The notes under the pieces were generated by a model. It saw nothing but the letters and a program-made list of their open reading frames with translations, did no database searches and was not told the DNA's origin. Below, piece after piece: positions 11,705 to 24,262 of a stretch of 64,000 nucleotides of DNA. Made by a program: the position numbers and the translations under genes. Within the stretch, counting starts at the first letter, position 1, and every line of letters begins with the position of its first letter. The stretch is from positions 65,883,676 through 65,947,675 of the forward strand of contig CM051460.1 of assembly GCA_028095005.1 (NCBI GenBank), written 5' to 3'. The DNA is from Rhynchospora pubera (Eukaryota; Streptophyta; Magnoliopsida; Poales; Cyperaceae).

Positions 11705-11740
11705 CTAGGTCGGACATCGAGCTTCGCTCGGATACTGTAT
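11705..11740 (-). mobile_element. Helitron-like 3' terminus
   Basis: Read on the - strand, the end is a short hairpin (CGAGC GAA GCTCG) followed about ten bases later by CCTAG and a host T. Stem-loop plus CTRR and insertion next to T is the hallmark of a Helitron 3' end. The element would extend towards higher coordinates. Its 5' TC end was not found, so its length is unknown. Confidence 0.55.
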
Positions 11741-12689
11741 TTTTTACATAATTTAAATTTTTTTACTAAGATCTAAAGCATAATTTTTAATATTTTCTTA
11801 GATTGAATCATCAATAATATAATGAGTCATAAATATAACGATATAGTAATTAATTTTTTTCCTTATTGATTATTACCACAGGCCCATTTATAGATGAGGC
11901 GTTTCTATATTCGCTCAAACAAAACTATCAATCCTGATCCACAATCTGAATGTCTATTATGAATGATTAATATTTAATTTTATAGATTGAGTTTATTACA
12001 TTTGAAAATCTATTATACACGAACATCTATTTTACTCGTTTAATAATTCTTATGTGCTATGACTAATATGAATTTTTTTTTAGCATTAGATTTTTTTTAA
12101 TTATTAAACTTATGAAAGCTGTACGTTCACTATTGAATATCAAGATATTATATATCGATTTCAATCTCTTTCTTTATACTTTAGTCATAATATACTGAAC
12201 TAAACTCGCCCAATCCTAAACTAAACGGGTCAAATTAATATGTATAGATTGTTTGACTCCTTCAGCCATCCCAAGAGTCAAATTTCAGAAAGTTATTTTG
12301 ATAGTATGTATTGATATTTGGAAGTATTTGCTTAGCGGAGCTGATAAGTACAATCAAGCCTTCAGACAATCACGCAATCAGCGGTTAAAAACAGAAATCG
12401 TCCCTGCCAAAAATGGAAAACTGCTTTAATTAGGGCGCATCGCACATTTGAACCACATTAAAACCGCGCCGAACACACTTACCGCGTGGAAATGACGTCA
12501 CGCAACATATCCGCGTCCCTTCCGCATGAACCTGCGCGAATCAGCGTCCCTTCCGCATGAAAATAACGTCACGCAACACATTTGCCTCACGTGCGCATTG
12601 TGTTCAATGTTTTAAGGGAGTAACTAAATTGACTGTAGAGAGAAACTAAATAAATACAGAGAGTAAATTAATAAGCAATACAACAAAAA

Positions 12690-14480
12690 TAAAATTAATC
12701 TACAGAGTAAACAATTAGTGTACTCATTAATTTACAACAGATATGAAAATTTTAGCGAGTAACTAAATTTATATAGGGAGTAAATAAACAAGCTAAACAA
12801 CAATAAAAAAAATTCAATTAAGAGTAACAATAGCCATTCCAAATATAACAAACAATTATTTCATCCCCAACTTATAGTGCAGGTAATTCAACCTCAATTT
12901 CATTAGTACTATCAACCAAAATTGTACGCAACAACGAACTTGTCTCCTTGAATCTGAATCTGAAAAGAAAAACAAGAATAAGTGATTAGAAAATATACTC
13001 CCTGCTTCAACTCCAACCACAATATAAGTACAACAAAACATACTCCCTTTGCCATACTAACATACTCCCTAGTTTAAATAACTTACTCCCTTCACACTGA
13101 TAATATACTCCTTTGATAAATTAAGTTACTCCCTTGTTTCAAATATCAACACACTGATAACACACTAACACATACATAAATATTGCCCTATAGTTCACAA
13201 TAAACTCCCTTGTTCAAATTAACTTACTCCCTTATTTTAAATACAAAGATACCGTCAAGATGCTAACAAACTATATCCATAAATTGTGCCCTATAGTTCA
13301 CAAAAACTACTAGTTCAAATAACGTACTCCCTTCACATTATTAATTTACCCCCTTGTTAAGTTAGGATACTCCCTTGTTATAAATACAAAGATAACATGA
13401 AGATGCTAACAAACAACATCCATAAATTCTGCTCTATGGTTCACAATAACTCTCTTATGCGAATAATATACTCCCTTCACACAGATAATATACTCCCTTA
13501 ATAAATTAAGTTACTACCTTGTTTCAAATGCCAACAAACTTATAATACACTAACACATACATAAATACTCCCTCTGCCATACTAACATAAAATAACTTAC
13601 TCCCTTCATACTTCTAATTTACTCCCATGTTCAAATTAAGTTACGCCCTTGTTTTAAATACCAAGATAACGTCAAGATGCTAACAAACTACATCCATAAA
13701 TTCGGCCCTATAGTTCACAAACTCCCTTGTTCAAATAACTTACTCCCTTCATATTTGTAATTTACTCCCATGTTAAATTAACTTACTCCCCAATAGACTG
13801 ATCTCAGTTTCTGGCATAGCAATGTTCTTCAGCTTGCATAAAAGCATCCTAAGAATATATACTACTTTAAACAAGTTACTCCCTCCTCATTATAAATGTA
13901 CTCCCTATTAAAAATAATTTACTCCCTTATATGAAATGTGTACTACTGTGAACAAGACAAAGTACGAACTTAAAGTTACTCCCCCTTCATTATAAATGTA
14001 CTCCCTACTACAACTAATTTACTACCCCTTTCTGGTCCCTTTGTTGATTCTTTCTATGCCAAAAAATAAAAGACAAAAGATAAATACTCCCTGTCACTGA
14101 TAATATACTCCCTTATTATATTAATTTACTCCCTTATTCACAGTAGTAAAAGAAACAGAATAAAGATGATCGATCAAGTTACTCCCTCTTCATTATAAAT
14201 GTACTGCTTGTTAAAAATAATTTACTCCCTTATATAAAATGTGTTCAACTGTGAACAAGACAAAGTACGAACTTAAAGTTACTCCCCCTTTATTATAAAT
14301 GTACTCTCTACTACAACTAATTTACTCCCCCTTTCTAGTCCCTTTGTTGATTCTTTCTCTGCCAAAAAATAAAAAAACAAAAGATAAATAGTCCTGTCAC
14401 TGATAATGTACTCCCTTATTAAATTAATTTACTCCCTTGTTCACTGTAGTAAAAGAAACATAATAAAGATGATCGATCAA
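12690..14480. repeat. Degenerate ACTCCCT-rich repeat array
   Basis: Dozens of copies of TTACTCCCTT(N)TTAAATTAA-like units are spaced 15-30 bases apart. At the left edge (12610-12790) the motif appears in inverted form (AGGGAGTAACTAAATT). Larger 280-320 bp blocks are also repeated: the AAGTTACTCCC...GATGATCGATCAA block occurs near 13860-14180 and 14175-14480. There is no open frame of note. Confidence 0.8.
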
Positions 14481-14859
14481 TGTTTTAAATACAAATTCAT
14501 CATTTTAATCCAGATCTACATCAATAATTGATTAATTTTTCCAAATAAATATAAGAAAGAAAACAGAATTACAATGAATGATTCATTCATCTATCGATTT
14601 ATACATCAGTAGTAAAAGTAAATAAAAAACGATGATCGATCTATAGTTTCAATACAAATTCATAGTTTCAATCCCAGATCTAGAGAAATAATTGATCGAT
14701 AGTTTCAAAAAGAGAAACAAAAAAATAATAAATAAATAAAGGAGATAGGAAGATAAATTACCTTAAACTTCAACAGTAGTTCAATCAAGGGCCGCAAGGT
14801 AGCAAAATCGTCGAAAATCGCACAAAAACGCTGAAAAATGATGAAATTACGAGAGCAAG

Positions 14860-15065
14860 AGATTTAAACAGATTTGAAGGTTAAGAACGACAGAGAGATC
14901 AGATTTGAAGGTTGAGAGAGAGATTGCGAAAGCGAGAGAGATCAGATTTGAAGGTTGGGAGAAAGCTTGGCAGATTTGAAATGAGGTTTTGAGAAGGAGA
15001 GCGATGGAGGTTTTGAGAGAGAGAAAGAGCAATGGAAGTTTTGAGAGAGAGAGAGAGAAAGAGGA
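14860..15065. repeat. GA-rich minisatellite (GAGATCAGATTTGAAGGTTGAGA)
   Basis: Several imperfect copies of a unit containing GAGAGAGATCAGATTTGAAGG are followed by plain GAGA tracts. The open frames on the - strand here are by-products of the CT-rich complement. Confidence 0.75.
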
Positions 15066-15212
15066 AAAGAGATTTAAGCAGCGATTTTTAGATCTGAAAG
15101 GAAACTCACGTGCTAATCACGTGATGACGGATGAAAATAAAAAAACGTGCTAAAACGAAAAAAGCCAGCACCTGATTGCTTGATTGCAGAAGGTTTTGAT
15201 TACATAGAGTAA

Positions 15213-17340
15213 TTCCCAAAAACTATCAATATTGATTAATATTTAGTATAGCTCTGCATATTTCTATCACGATGATCTATTTAATTTCCAGATAAGATGT
15301 TATACATACTAAAATTCAAATTATAAATAATGAAACAAATTTTTATTTCTAGTCTAAATAGGTAATTAACGAAATCAACTCCATCATTCCAAGCATGGTT
15401 CTGGCACACTATATTCCACATCTGAATTCAGGAAGAGGCATGGTTGATATCACTACAAATTCAAAAAGATTATAAATCATATATTAATATCGGAATTCTA
15501 AATATCAAAACTGCCATTTGTTAATTACATGAAAGGAGATTAAATAATAATGTTCTATGTTTCCCCATCAGATTGTCCACCAAGAATGAGTTTTCTTCTA
15601 GGATTTTTTTAACCAATATTGCCCCAGTAGATTTCACGGTATTCACCTCAGAAGGGATGCTGTATGTAATATTTAGAAATAAGAATATACATGTCAGTTA
15701 AAACTTATAATAGTCAGTTTGGCTAAGCCTGTCTCACCGTTTCCGACTAGTTTTTTTATTCAACCAAATCGAATTTATCTTGTGACTTCCTTTTCCGACT
15801 ACGTAAGAAATGAATACCTTTCTTGGCTACAGGAGGTGGATTAATGCCAATTTAGCAACGCTTTTTCTTGCAGACTTTGCCTATCCAGTTTAAGTACTTA
15901 ACAAAATATAAATTAACTTCAATACTTCCACAACCTGGTTGTCACAATGTTGTCTTCTTCATTGCACTCATCCTCAATCATAATAGTAGCATCTCCCTTC
16001 AACATTTCGTCTCTGAAGTCACCAAGAATGGGAGGCAAGGAAAGTGGTTCTTTCATACTCATTAGCTCTGTCTGTAAAATTTTGTAGACACAGTGATTTT
16101 TATACAAAACTTGCAACTTCCCTGAAACAGTAACCTTGAACTTTTTCCCTACCATTTTGAATCCATATTCATTCCACCCTTTACCAGTGATGCTGCCTGA
16201 CCAACGATATCCTCGGCTGTTCTTCCTAGTGCACTAAATTCACCCCTACTGTTATCATCGCTGATTTCAAGCAGTAGCCCATAACTTTATAATTTAAAAT
16301 GGCATAAGATAAAAGAATAACAACATTAAATATTTACAGGAATTATATTGTGGTACGAATATTTACCATATGGAAGGATCTGGCTTACGTCCCTTGCACG
16401 GTGAGCAGAAAATTTATCCAACCCCTTTCATGTTGCATTTCAGGCATCCCTCATAGTAGTCGAATGAATTATTGACACCAACAATATCAACGACACACGT
16501 GTATTGACCAGACTTATTATTATCATGGTATAAAAAAAATTGTCACAAACATAGAAATATGGAAAATAATAGCTAATGAAATTAACTAAAATGGAAAAAA
16601 ATTTGTCACAACATGTGAATATTCTCTCTTCTGCCTATGCTTCTCTTCACCTCCGATCCGAGTCTCCTCTTCATTCCGGTGAGCACTTTTTGCAGTAGAA
16701 GCCAGAGACATTTATATAGTTATAATTAATAGGAAGTGTGCGATTAGTGACAGGTTTTGATTTTTCCAAGAGAATAATAGGGGAAATAAATTGTCCACCT
16801 TATTTGTGATAGGAAAATACAGCTTGGAATCACATTTAGTACAAATAAAAAACGCCAGCATTAAAGCTATCCTTGATTTGTGCATCTAATAATGTGAGCA
16901 TTAAAGCTTACCTTGATTTGTGCCTCTTTACATGGATAGTAAGAAAAGGAGCTAAAGGCAATAAATTCAAATTAAAATGCAGTCTAAATTGCATTGATAT
17001 AATATACCCTATATAGCTCACATCTTATAAATCTTATAAATGAAAATATTTAAAATTTGAACTATCTCTACTGGGATTAGCACCACATGTACTTGGAAAA
17101 AAGAAAAAAAAAATTCAACGGTAGCACCTGATGTACATATATTAGCCTTTTCTTTCAATGGCCTAATAATATTTTTTGTATATACTTGGGTTAGTAAAAA
17201 TACAATGAAACACATTTCGAGAAAATAAGGAACACTTATAAACCAATACACAGAAGTTAGTTCCAGACTTTCGGGAAATGTCAAAAAATGAAATAACCCA
17301 AAATTTCTATTCCTTATTAACAAAGAAAATTAGAAGTTAT
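15213..17340. other. Intergenic, one unrecognised - strand frame at 15919-16155
   Basis: Mostly AT-rich. The - strand frame 15919-16155 (MVGKKFKVTVSGKLQVLYKN...) has protein-like composition and extends upstream in frame with GWNEYGFK, so it may be a captured exon or an old gene relic. The family is not recognised. Nothing else in the stretch is supported. Confidence 0.3.
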
Positions 17341-17351
17341 GATAGCATTAC

Positions 17352-17595
17352 CTTGATATTGCAAGAGATTTGGTCAGGTATAATGTTTTTCGTCTAGATT
17401 GTTACTCTCTTGTTATTTTTTCTATTGCAAGAGATTTGGTCAGGTATATGATTAGTGTCTCTACTCTCTCTGCCAGAATATACCTTAATATTGCAAGAGA
17501 TTTGGTCAGGTATAATGTTTTTTCGTCTAGATTGGTACTCTCTTGTTATTTTTTCCATATGATTAGTGCCTCTACTCTCTCTGCCAGAATAATCC
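17352..17595 (+). repeat. Two-copy tandem repeat, about 130 bp
   Basis: The motif TTGCAAGAGATTTGGTCAGG occurs at about 17358, 17425 and 17491, and the longer block ending ATTAGTG(T/C)CTCTACTCTCTCTGCCAGAATA is present twice (ending near 17481 and 17590). No coding role is likely. Confidence 0.85.
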
Positions 17596-17599
17596 TGCA

Positions 17600-18975
17600 A
17601 GAGCCCATTAAGGATAAAAGCTATTAAATACTCACCATGACAGTGGTGGTTACATAGAGAATGAAATTTGTTTCCATTAACATTGTTACATAATTGATCT
17701 TTTAAAAAAATCTTATTTATCTTTGTCTGCCCCTATTGCTTTTGGATAAATTTGTTTCTAAATTATGCCCTTTCTATATAATTAAAGATATCATGGAGCA
17801 AGTACTCGGTTAAAACTCAACAACATACATTTAGATGAAGTTTAGTGTCTGGATTCAAATCAGTAGCACAATAAAAATCACAAATGTTACCAAATTATAC
17901 AAAATATGCTTCAAAAAAGTTCAATAAAATCAGCTATGAAATTCCTAGGCAGCTTGTACCAAGAGAAAGGAAAATTTCACAATTTCTCAATCAGATTAAG
18001 TACAAAATAGCAAAAATTAAGTTCATGTACAATAATTTGTTAAAAATTTATAAAGAAAAAAGTGTGTTTCAATAATTCCGATTGGCATAATTTGAACCAC
18101 AAATTAAAGATAAAAAGCAAAAAAAAAAAGAGTAGACCTCTGGAAAGGGGTTGGACGGAAGGAGGAGAGTTGGACGGAAATTAGTGGCATCATGGTTGGC
18201 CATGTCACGCCAATTAGTGGCAGTAAGGTTGGCCCGGCGGAGGCGGCTCAACAGAGAAGATAGAGGCAGAGGTTAGAGGGGTGGGTGGTTATGACAGATC
18301 AACGTTAATAGGGGTCGATACTGAGGCGCGACAGAGTTGATGAAGTTGGATAGGAGGAAAGATTGCGTTGTCGACTGGTGGGTTTTTCCCACCTGGACGC
18401 TCATCCCCTCTCCGTAGCTTGAAACCCTAGATGTAATGGAGAAAACAAAAGGGAAAAAAGAAGGAAAGAGAAGGGACTGTGTAGAAAGGTTTTGATTCGG
18501 CATAAACGTTGATGAACAGTAATGCTGCGGGAATCGTATCCGCAGAGGGTGCCTACCTCTCTCTCTTAGACCCTTCAATCCAAATCTAACGGAGCGCGAG
18601 CAAAGAGTGCAAAAAGAACGCTCAAATCGACCTGCCCGAATCTGACTGCCCCATCTCTTCCCAATTCCTTTGTAAAAAAAAAAAATAAATAAAATCTCCA
18701 ATTCCAATTCTTTTTTTTCTCTGCCCTCTCTCTTTGTCCTCCTCGTCCTTTCTTTTACTGAGGCGGTATAAAATTATATCAGTAGCAAAAAGTGAAGAGA
18801 TAAACCTATGAAATCAAGCATCTGTTTTTTTTTTCTGACAAACCAATCGCAGAACCAGCCTCAGGTAATTTCAGTACTATCTCTCCATCTTCACTCGACT
18901 AGCTGACTGTAGCATTGGACCAAAAGTAAGAAATTGCGACCTCAATAGAAGATACTTTTAGAACAGATGAACTTA
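17600..18975. other. Intergenic, no supported gene
   Basis: AT-rich to 18120, then a GC-richer patch (18130-18660) whose longest - strand frame (18273-18707) has no recognisable domain and low-complexity composition. It could be the leader of a lost gene. Confidence 0.3.
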
Positions 18976-19602
18976 GGGCTTGTTTGGTAGTGCCAAGTTT
19001 AGTTTGACTTTTGGGTCAACGAGCTAACCTACATGGCTTGCATCGCCAAAATACTTTGGGGTCAACGGGATTAGCACTACCTTTCTAACTTGGTCATATA
19101 TTTAAGCTTTTCTCAAACACAAAAAAAAAAAATTTATATCATATCTAAAGAGAAAAACTTTGAGAAGAAATTTTAAAATTTCAAATTTCAAAATTTAAAT
19201 ATCAAAATTTCAAATTTCAAAATTTCAAATTTCAAATTTTAAATTTTCAAATTTTAAAATTTCAAATTTCAAATTTTAAATTTTAAAATTTTAAAATTTC
19301 AAATTTCAAATTTCAAATTTTAAAATTTAAAATTTTAATTTTCATCTTTTAAAAATTTTTAAAATTTCAAATTTTGAAAATATCAAGATTTAAAATTTTC
19401 GAATTCTAAAATGTCTAGATTAAAATGAATGTTATAGTTGAATGCATTCACTTTGATCACTAACTTTAATCTATTATGCCAAACAACAATTACTAACTTT
19501 ATGTTAGTACTAACTTTTATTAACTTTAACCTCAAACACTAATCCCAAAATGCTAACTTTAACCCTTGATCCCACTAAACTTTGATGTTGCCAAACGACC
19601 CC
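18976..19602. mobile_element. Tourist-like (PIF/Harbinger) MITE with AT-rich core
   Basis: The ends are GGGCTTGTTTGGTAGTGCC on the left and, reverse complemented, GGGGTCGTTTGGCAACATC on the right. Both sides are flanked by TTA, the target duplication typical of Tourist/PIF-Harbinger elements. The core (19135-19400) is a run of AAATTTCAAATTT-like simple sequence. No coding capacity. Confidence 0.7.
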
Positions 19603-19729
19603 TTAAAAGGTCATAGCTGGAACTTGATTTGCAATTAGTAATTGTTCTAAGTTCGATTCAAGTTGCAAAATAAATAGGGGAAAGCAACGCCCTCAATATA
19701 AGCCTTTTCTCTCTCTCTCTGGTTTCCCC

Positions 19730-20076
19730 CGAAGCAGCGGCGGCAACAAGTAGCAAGAATAAAGTGTCACAGTACCCAGGCTCAGCGCTGAGCGTGAGCG
19801 CACGGATCTACCCGGTGGTCTTAGTCCCCGGCGTTTGCATGGCGTGGCTTCCACCAATCGAAGTTTCGCCCATTTCAGATGGTGGTACAGACCACATAAG
19901 GAGCACTTCCTCTTAGGTCATCCCATCTGAAGGTATCCGCTCTTGCTACGGGGAGAAATCTTTCATTAAAATAAAATCAAAGTATGCTTCTCACGAGTTC
20001 CCCTGAGCTATTCACTCAGCGTGGTGCTGCTAGATGCTTCTGATCAATAGGAATAGGAGGAAAAACAAAGCTTCTG
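19730..20076 (+). promoter_or_regulatory. GC-richer leader of the HMGB copy with an upstream ORF
   Basis: The 5' leader is noticeably richer in G+C than its surroundings and contains several upstream ATGs. One opens a complete 19-codon frame at 19984-20043 (MLLTSSPELFTQRGAARCF) that stops 33 bases before the HMGB start. Another opens at about 19838 (MAWLPPIEVSPISDGG...). Such leaders can repress translation, but whether these peptides matter is unknown. The right arm has the same leader. Confidence 0.45.
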
Positions 20077-20803
20077 ATGAGCAGCTATTGGAGTCGATCA
20101 TTTCCAAGATCTAATTCGAGTTTCTTATTAAGAAGTGGATACGCCTCAAAATCTTCGACCAGGTCTATAGCATCATCGGCACCGTCATCCATGAAGAAGA
20201 AGGCAGCGGAGAAGGCTAAGCTTGCTAAGAGAAGCCAAGCTGCCAAGGACCCGAACAAGCCTATGAGACCTCCTAGCGCCTTCTTTGATTTCATGTAAGT
20301 TTTGCTAGATCGGTTAAATTTTTTTTCTTAATTTTTCTGCTTTCTAATTGAAAATCTGTAGGTTCTGAGTTAGAATGGATTTGATTGTTCTTTAATTTTG
20401 ATTTTAGGGAGGAATTCAGGAAGACTTTCAAGGAGAAGAATTATAACAACAAATCAGTATATGTTGTAAGTGTTATTCACAAACTTGTGTGTCTAGATCA
20501 ATTTCAGATTGTTTCTCCAGTGACTAAAATTTCATCTGTTTTTTCTGTAATAATTGAAATTAGGTTGGAAAGACTGGTGGTGATAAGTGGAAAATCTCGT
20601 CTGAAGCGGTACTTTATTTCCATTCTATTGTAGCTCTCTTTATTATTCTATATTACATTGTTACCTTTTTAATTTAGTAAATTAATTGTGAAATTTTTTA
20701 TCTACTGAAAACAGAAGAAGGCTCCTAATGTTGCAAAGGCAAACAAGATAAAGTCAGAGTACAACAGCAAAATGAATGCCTACAACAAGAAGCAGGTGAA
20801 TAC
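20077..20803 (+). pseudogene. HMG-box (HMGB-type) gene, C-terminally truncated, left copy
   Basis: Exons 20077-20294, 20408-20465, 20564-20608 and 20715-20795 have GT/AG borders and joined phases, giving 134 codons. The basic N-terminus (KKKAAEKAKLAKRSQAAKD) leads into an HMG box: PNKPMRPPSAFFDFM-EEFRKTFKEKN...VGKTGGDKWK...YNSKMNAYNKKQ. Plant HMGB proteins bend DNA and normally end in an acidic tail. Here no acidic tail exon is seen, and the next acceptor-like site (near 20880) opens straight onto a stop. The first about 35 residues are unusual for HMGB. The gene sits just upstream of a Helitron-like 3' end, so a captured fragment is likely. A short functional HMG-box protein is possible because the frame is not broken. 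Confidence 0.7.
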
Positions 20804-21189
20804 AATTGCAATTTATGTAGAAATTCTGAAGTAATTTGAATTTATGTAGAAATTAGTTATTAGATTCTTTAATTTTTCAGTCTTAAAATGGATCTCCAGC
20901 CTTCTTTCTCCCGTTGAAGGATGCAGTGGTTGTGCGAGATTAGATTGACAGACTCTCCAGCATTCTTTCATGTATAAGCTTGGAGTTTTGATTTTGCTCA
21001 AGAGTTTCCAATATTTCCAAACAAAGTTTGTATTTTTCTGCCATTAGTTTCAGATCATGTGTAGCGAAATAGTCATACCAAAATTTGATAATAGAAGTCA
21101 TTATTCGATCATGTGTAGCGAAATTCTTTAAGAACAAAAAAGTTCATATAAAAAAAATATACTAAAGTTTTTAATTTATTAAAATATAT

Positions 21190-21233
21190 AAAATAAAAAA
21201 ATTGTCCGCACATTGAGCGGGCATTGCTGCTAG
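21190..21233 (+). mobile_element. Helitron-like 3' end, left arm
   Basis: The terminal sequence has a CCGC...GCGG stem-loop followed by GCATTGCTGCTAG and a host T, as Helitron 3' ends do. The right arm has the same end at 26269. An unoccupied version of the target (TTACTATGTATAATATG) is present near 34250 in another copy of the surrounding repeat, which supports this as a true insertion boundary. Confidence 0.6.
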
Positions 21234-21548
21234 TACATAGTAATAAACAAATCATAAAGTACATACTTGCTGGTGTATTTCCATACATTATTTTAAGAGT
21301 CGAATTGCATTATTTGTAGATAATTGTCATAAAATCAAAATATTAAAAAAAAAAATAATTTCTCTCAATTCATCACGTTTAAGAGAATAATTTTGCAAGT
21401 GCCTTTTGTGCTTAAATATTGAGGCGAATGAAGAAATCTTATAAAAGATATAATTAGTATCAATATAAAAGTAGAATAAAAAACCAAAAGAAAATTAAAA
21501 ATGGTAAGTTCAATGATGAAATAAATAAGAGAAATGCCAGTGTCCAAT

Positions 21549-21998
21549 ATATAGGACAGATGGGTCCATCCAATATGATCGTTTTCACGTTTCTAAATTT
21601 CAAATGACCGATCCGAACCGTTCAATATATTCTCAATATTGAAAATTTACAAGAAACCAATTTTTATATTTTTTTTTTCAAAATTCTTTACTATTTTTTT
21701 TGGTATTTTTGAAAATTCATGATATAAACATTATACAAATTGTGTGTTTTTCTACCTCAGTCGGTAAATAGTTCCAAAGTATGTAAGGACGGATGGGTCC
21801 ATCCAATATGATCGTTTTCACGTTTCTAAATTTCAAATGACCGATCCGAACCGTTCAATATATTCTCAATATTGAAAATTTACAAGAAACCAATTTTTAT
21901 ATTTTTTTTTTCAAAATTCTTTACTATTTTTTTTGGTATTTTTGAAAATTCATGATATAAACATTATACAAATTGTGTGTTTTTCTACCTCAGTCCGT
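21549..21998 (+). repeat. Tandem duplication (unit about 240 bp) at the inner end of the left arm
   Basis: The block starting GACAGATGGGTCCATCCAATATGATCG and ending GTTTTTCTACCTCAGTC is present twice in a row (21551-21765 and 21788-22003). The right arm has only one copy (25745-25960), so this duplication happened in, or was lost from, one arm after the inverted duplication. Confidence 0.85.
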
Positions 21999-21999
21999 T

Positions 22000-24018
22000 C
22001 TTCTTCAATACCAGATAATAGTAGTTCTTCTTCAGGTGCACAAAGATCCGGTGCAGTCCCATCTAAACTAATGAAGTAAAACACAAATAGCAAACAAAAA
22101 GGACAAAAAAGGAAAATAAACATATAGCAAAGTAGGCTTTCTTTCGTTTTTTTCTACTCTTTCAGGGTAACAAAATTTGCACCCAAAGATAACGTATATA
22201 ATACCACAGTGCATTGATAATAACAACATTTAATAAAAGGCTAATAATTGTTATCAATCACCAAATGAGTCATGATTTCAATCTAATTTGAATAAAATTA
22301 AAAACTGATAAAAAACATATTGAATCGTTACCAGAAAATAAAATGTCATTTATCAAGAGGGTATTCATTTGCACCATTCATTTGTACTTTTTTATGTGAA
22401 TTTTTAACATGTTAATTGTGTTAACATGTGGTATATTTAACATGCGAAATTATATTATTTGATATGAATATGTTGTTAATTTTTAATATTTAATGTCAAT
22501 ATTGTCTTGATTGGCGCCAAAGATATAAAATAAATACATTTCTCAACAATAAAAAATAATTTGAAGAAAGTAGACATGACAAAGTAAAAATCTGTTTATG
22601 AATTTGCATTTATTATGACAGGTGAATATTTCCATTACTTTCTTCAAATCAATTGTTTATAGCATATAAATTACCCAATGTGTGGACAAAAATAAATTAA
22701 ATGATAATTTTCACATATAATATATCTTAGATAAATGAACAGATTTTTTAAAAAATAATTTAATTTGCTGTAGACATTTTTTTGAGAGACCAAACAATTG
22801 GGACACTATTGCACTTGTAGTCGCGATGAAAATTGTCTAACACGATGTATATGTGTAAATCAAAAGAGGAATCTGTTTCCATATCTTCAATATTATGTGT
22901 TCTTTAATAGAAATCGAAATAGTCAAATATGAGTATGGAAATCAATGTTTTTTATATTTATTAAAAATCAGAACATGCCATGAGTGTGAAAAGTAATATT
23001 TCTTGGTTGTTATTATTTGTTAGTAACAATTGATTAACTTTCCAAATTTAGGAAATTTAAATAATATTAGAAGAAAACAATGAAAAAAAATTATACTAAT
23101 TTTTGGATACTTTTTCCTATGTGCAATTTACTACTGCTGTCAGGCATAGGTTGCGTATCATTTTTTTTTTTTGGAAATCAAATATTCACAAAAGGAAAAT
23201 TACAGCACAAAACGTGGTACTTATTATTATTATTATTATTACATTACATAAAGCACCTTGTTCAAAGCCTCAAGTTAGGAGAGGGCAACTAACGGCAACA
23301 TATTAAATCGAGTACATTACTGTTTTGTAATGAAAAAGCAACCAACAGACACATCTTAAGCTAATATGCACATATTAAAACACAAACGTAATTGGAAAAT
23401 TAAAGAATTAAAAACTGAAACAAAAATAATTTAAAAAGGAATAGCATACACCACGTGTTTTGGAGTTGCAACGATCAAATTTGTTTCAACAATACAACCA
23501 AGCATGTAAAAAGTAAAATAAACTACTATTGCTAAAGAAAATAAAAAACAAAATAAACTATACCTAATAAACTCGTCATTCCTCTTACTCTTTTTATTTT
23601 TTTTTCGATTCATACATTTGTTTCTTGAGCACCTTAGCCTATGAACTTAGGTAATTCTCTTAGAATGTTGTGCTCTCTGTTGGATTACATGGAGATGTAC
23701 TAACAGGAATTGGAAATGTTTTTAGAAAAAGTTTGATGAAAGTGCTAATTTGTTCTCCAAATAGCATGCCAGTTTTGGTTAAAGAAAATGAACAGTAAGC
23801 TTTAATTATGAATTAGGCCAAAATGAAGAGAAAGAAGTGTGGGTTGCCATGTCCTTGCCCTTGATCTTGTCAGATGGTTTTCCACTCTTGCAAAGAATGA
23901 CAGCAAGAATCATATTAGCACTTGAGAACATAATTGAAATTTAATCCTAGCCTAAACATGATTTGAACTGAATTGAGCCATTTTTGTTTTGCTTTACAAT
24001 TATTTAATTTAAATGCTG
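22000..24018. other. Inverted-repeat spacer, left part; no gene seen
   Basis: Very AT-rich DNA with scattered polyA/polyT runs and a (TTA)n microsatellite at 23219-23242. The short open frames here have membrane-like composition only because of the T-rich bias. No feature beyond simple sequence is supported. Confidence 0.5.
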
Positions 24019-24216
24019 CTAAAAGTGTACAGATGCATCCTTATCAAGCTTACCAGCATGAAGCAGCCATACCATTGGGACCATCGTGTAGTTGAGTGAC
24101 TCCATCACAAATTCTTCATCTTGTTCAACACCATTGACAAGTAATTTACCATCTTGTACCTGAGAGGTTGCATTATGAAGAAAGTATTCATTAGCATGAA
24201 TAATTTTTTTCAACAT
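24019..24216 (-). other. Unrecognised exon-like frame
   Basis: A 65-residue frame on the - strand containing VQDGKLLVNGVEQDEEFVME has protein-like composition. It follows the telomere-binding-protein relic on the same strand but does not look like the remainder of a Myb domain. It may be an unrelated captured exon. No family is assigned. Confidence 0.25.
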
Positions 24217-24262
24217 GAATTAACCTTCAACTAAATTGCTTCTTGAGACAGTTGATTACCTA

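Larger units (their letters stand above)
12352..15212. mobile_element. Possible large TIR element with internal repeat array
   Basis: The left end near 12352 (ATCAAGCCTTCAGACAATCA...GCAATCAG) resembles the reverse complement of the right end near 15212 (ATCAAAACCTTCTGCAATCA...GCAATCAG). Flanks do not give a clean target duplication. Near the ends both sides have GC-richer DNA with CACGTGATGACG/GACGTCACG motifs. No transposase frame is visible, so it would be non-autonomous. Alternative: chance similarity around an unrelated repeat array. Confidence 0.4.
19677..21787 (+). repeat. Left arm of a 2.1-kb near-identical inverted repeat
   Basis: This arm matches the reverse complement of 25714-27827 almost base for base: predicted frames in the two arms differ by a single residue over several hundred positions. 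It contains a truncated HMGB gene, a Helitron-like 3' end and a dispersed AT-rich repeat. The outer 16 bases (GGGGAAAGCAACGCCC) equal the terminus of the MULE inserted beside the right arm. Confidence 0.92.

Noticed and set aside
18273..18707. 144-aa frame on the - strand
   Set aside because: Low-complexity, no domain, no homologous copy in the window. More likely a leader or promoter relic.
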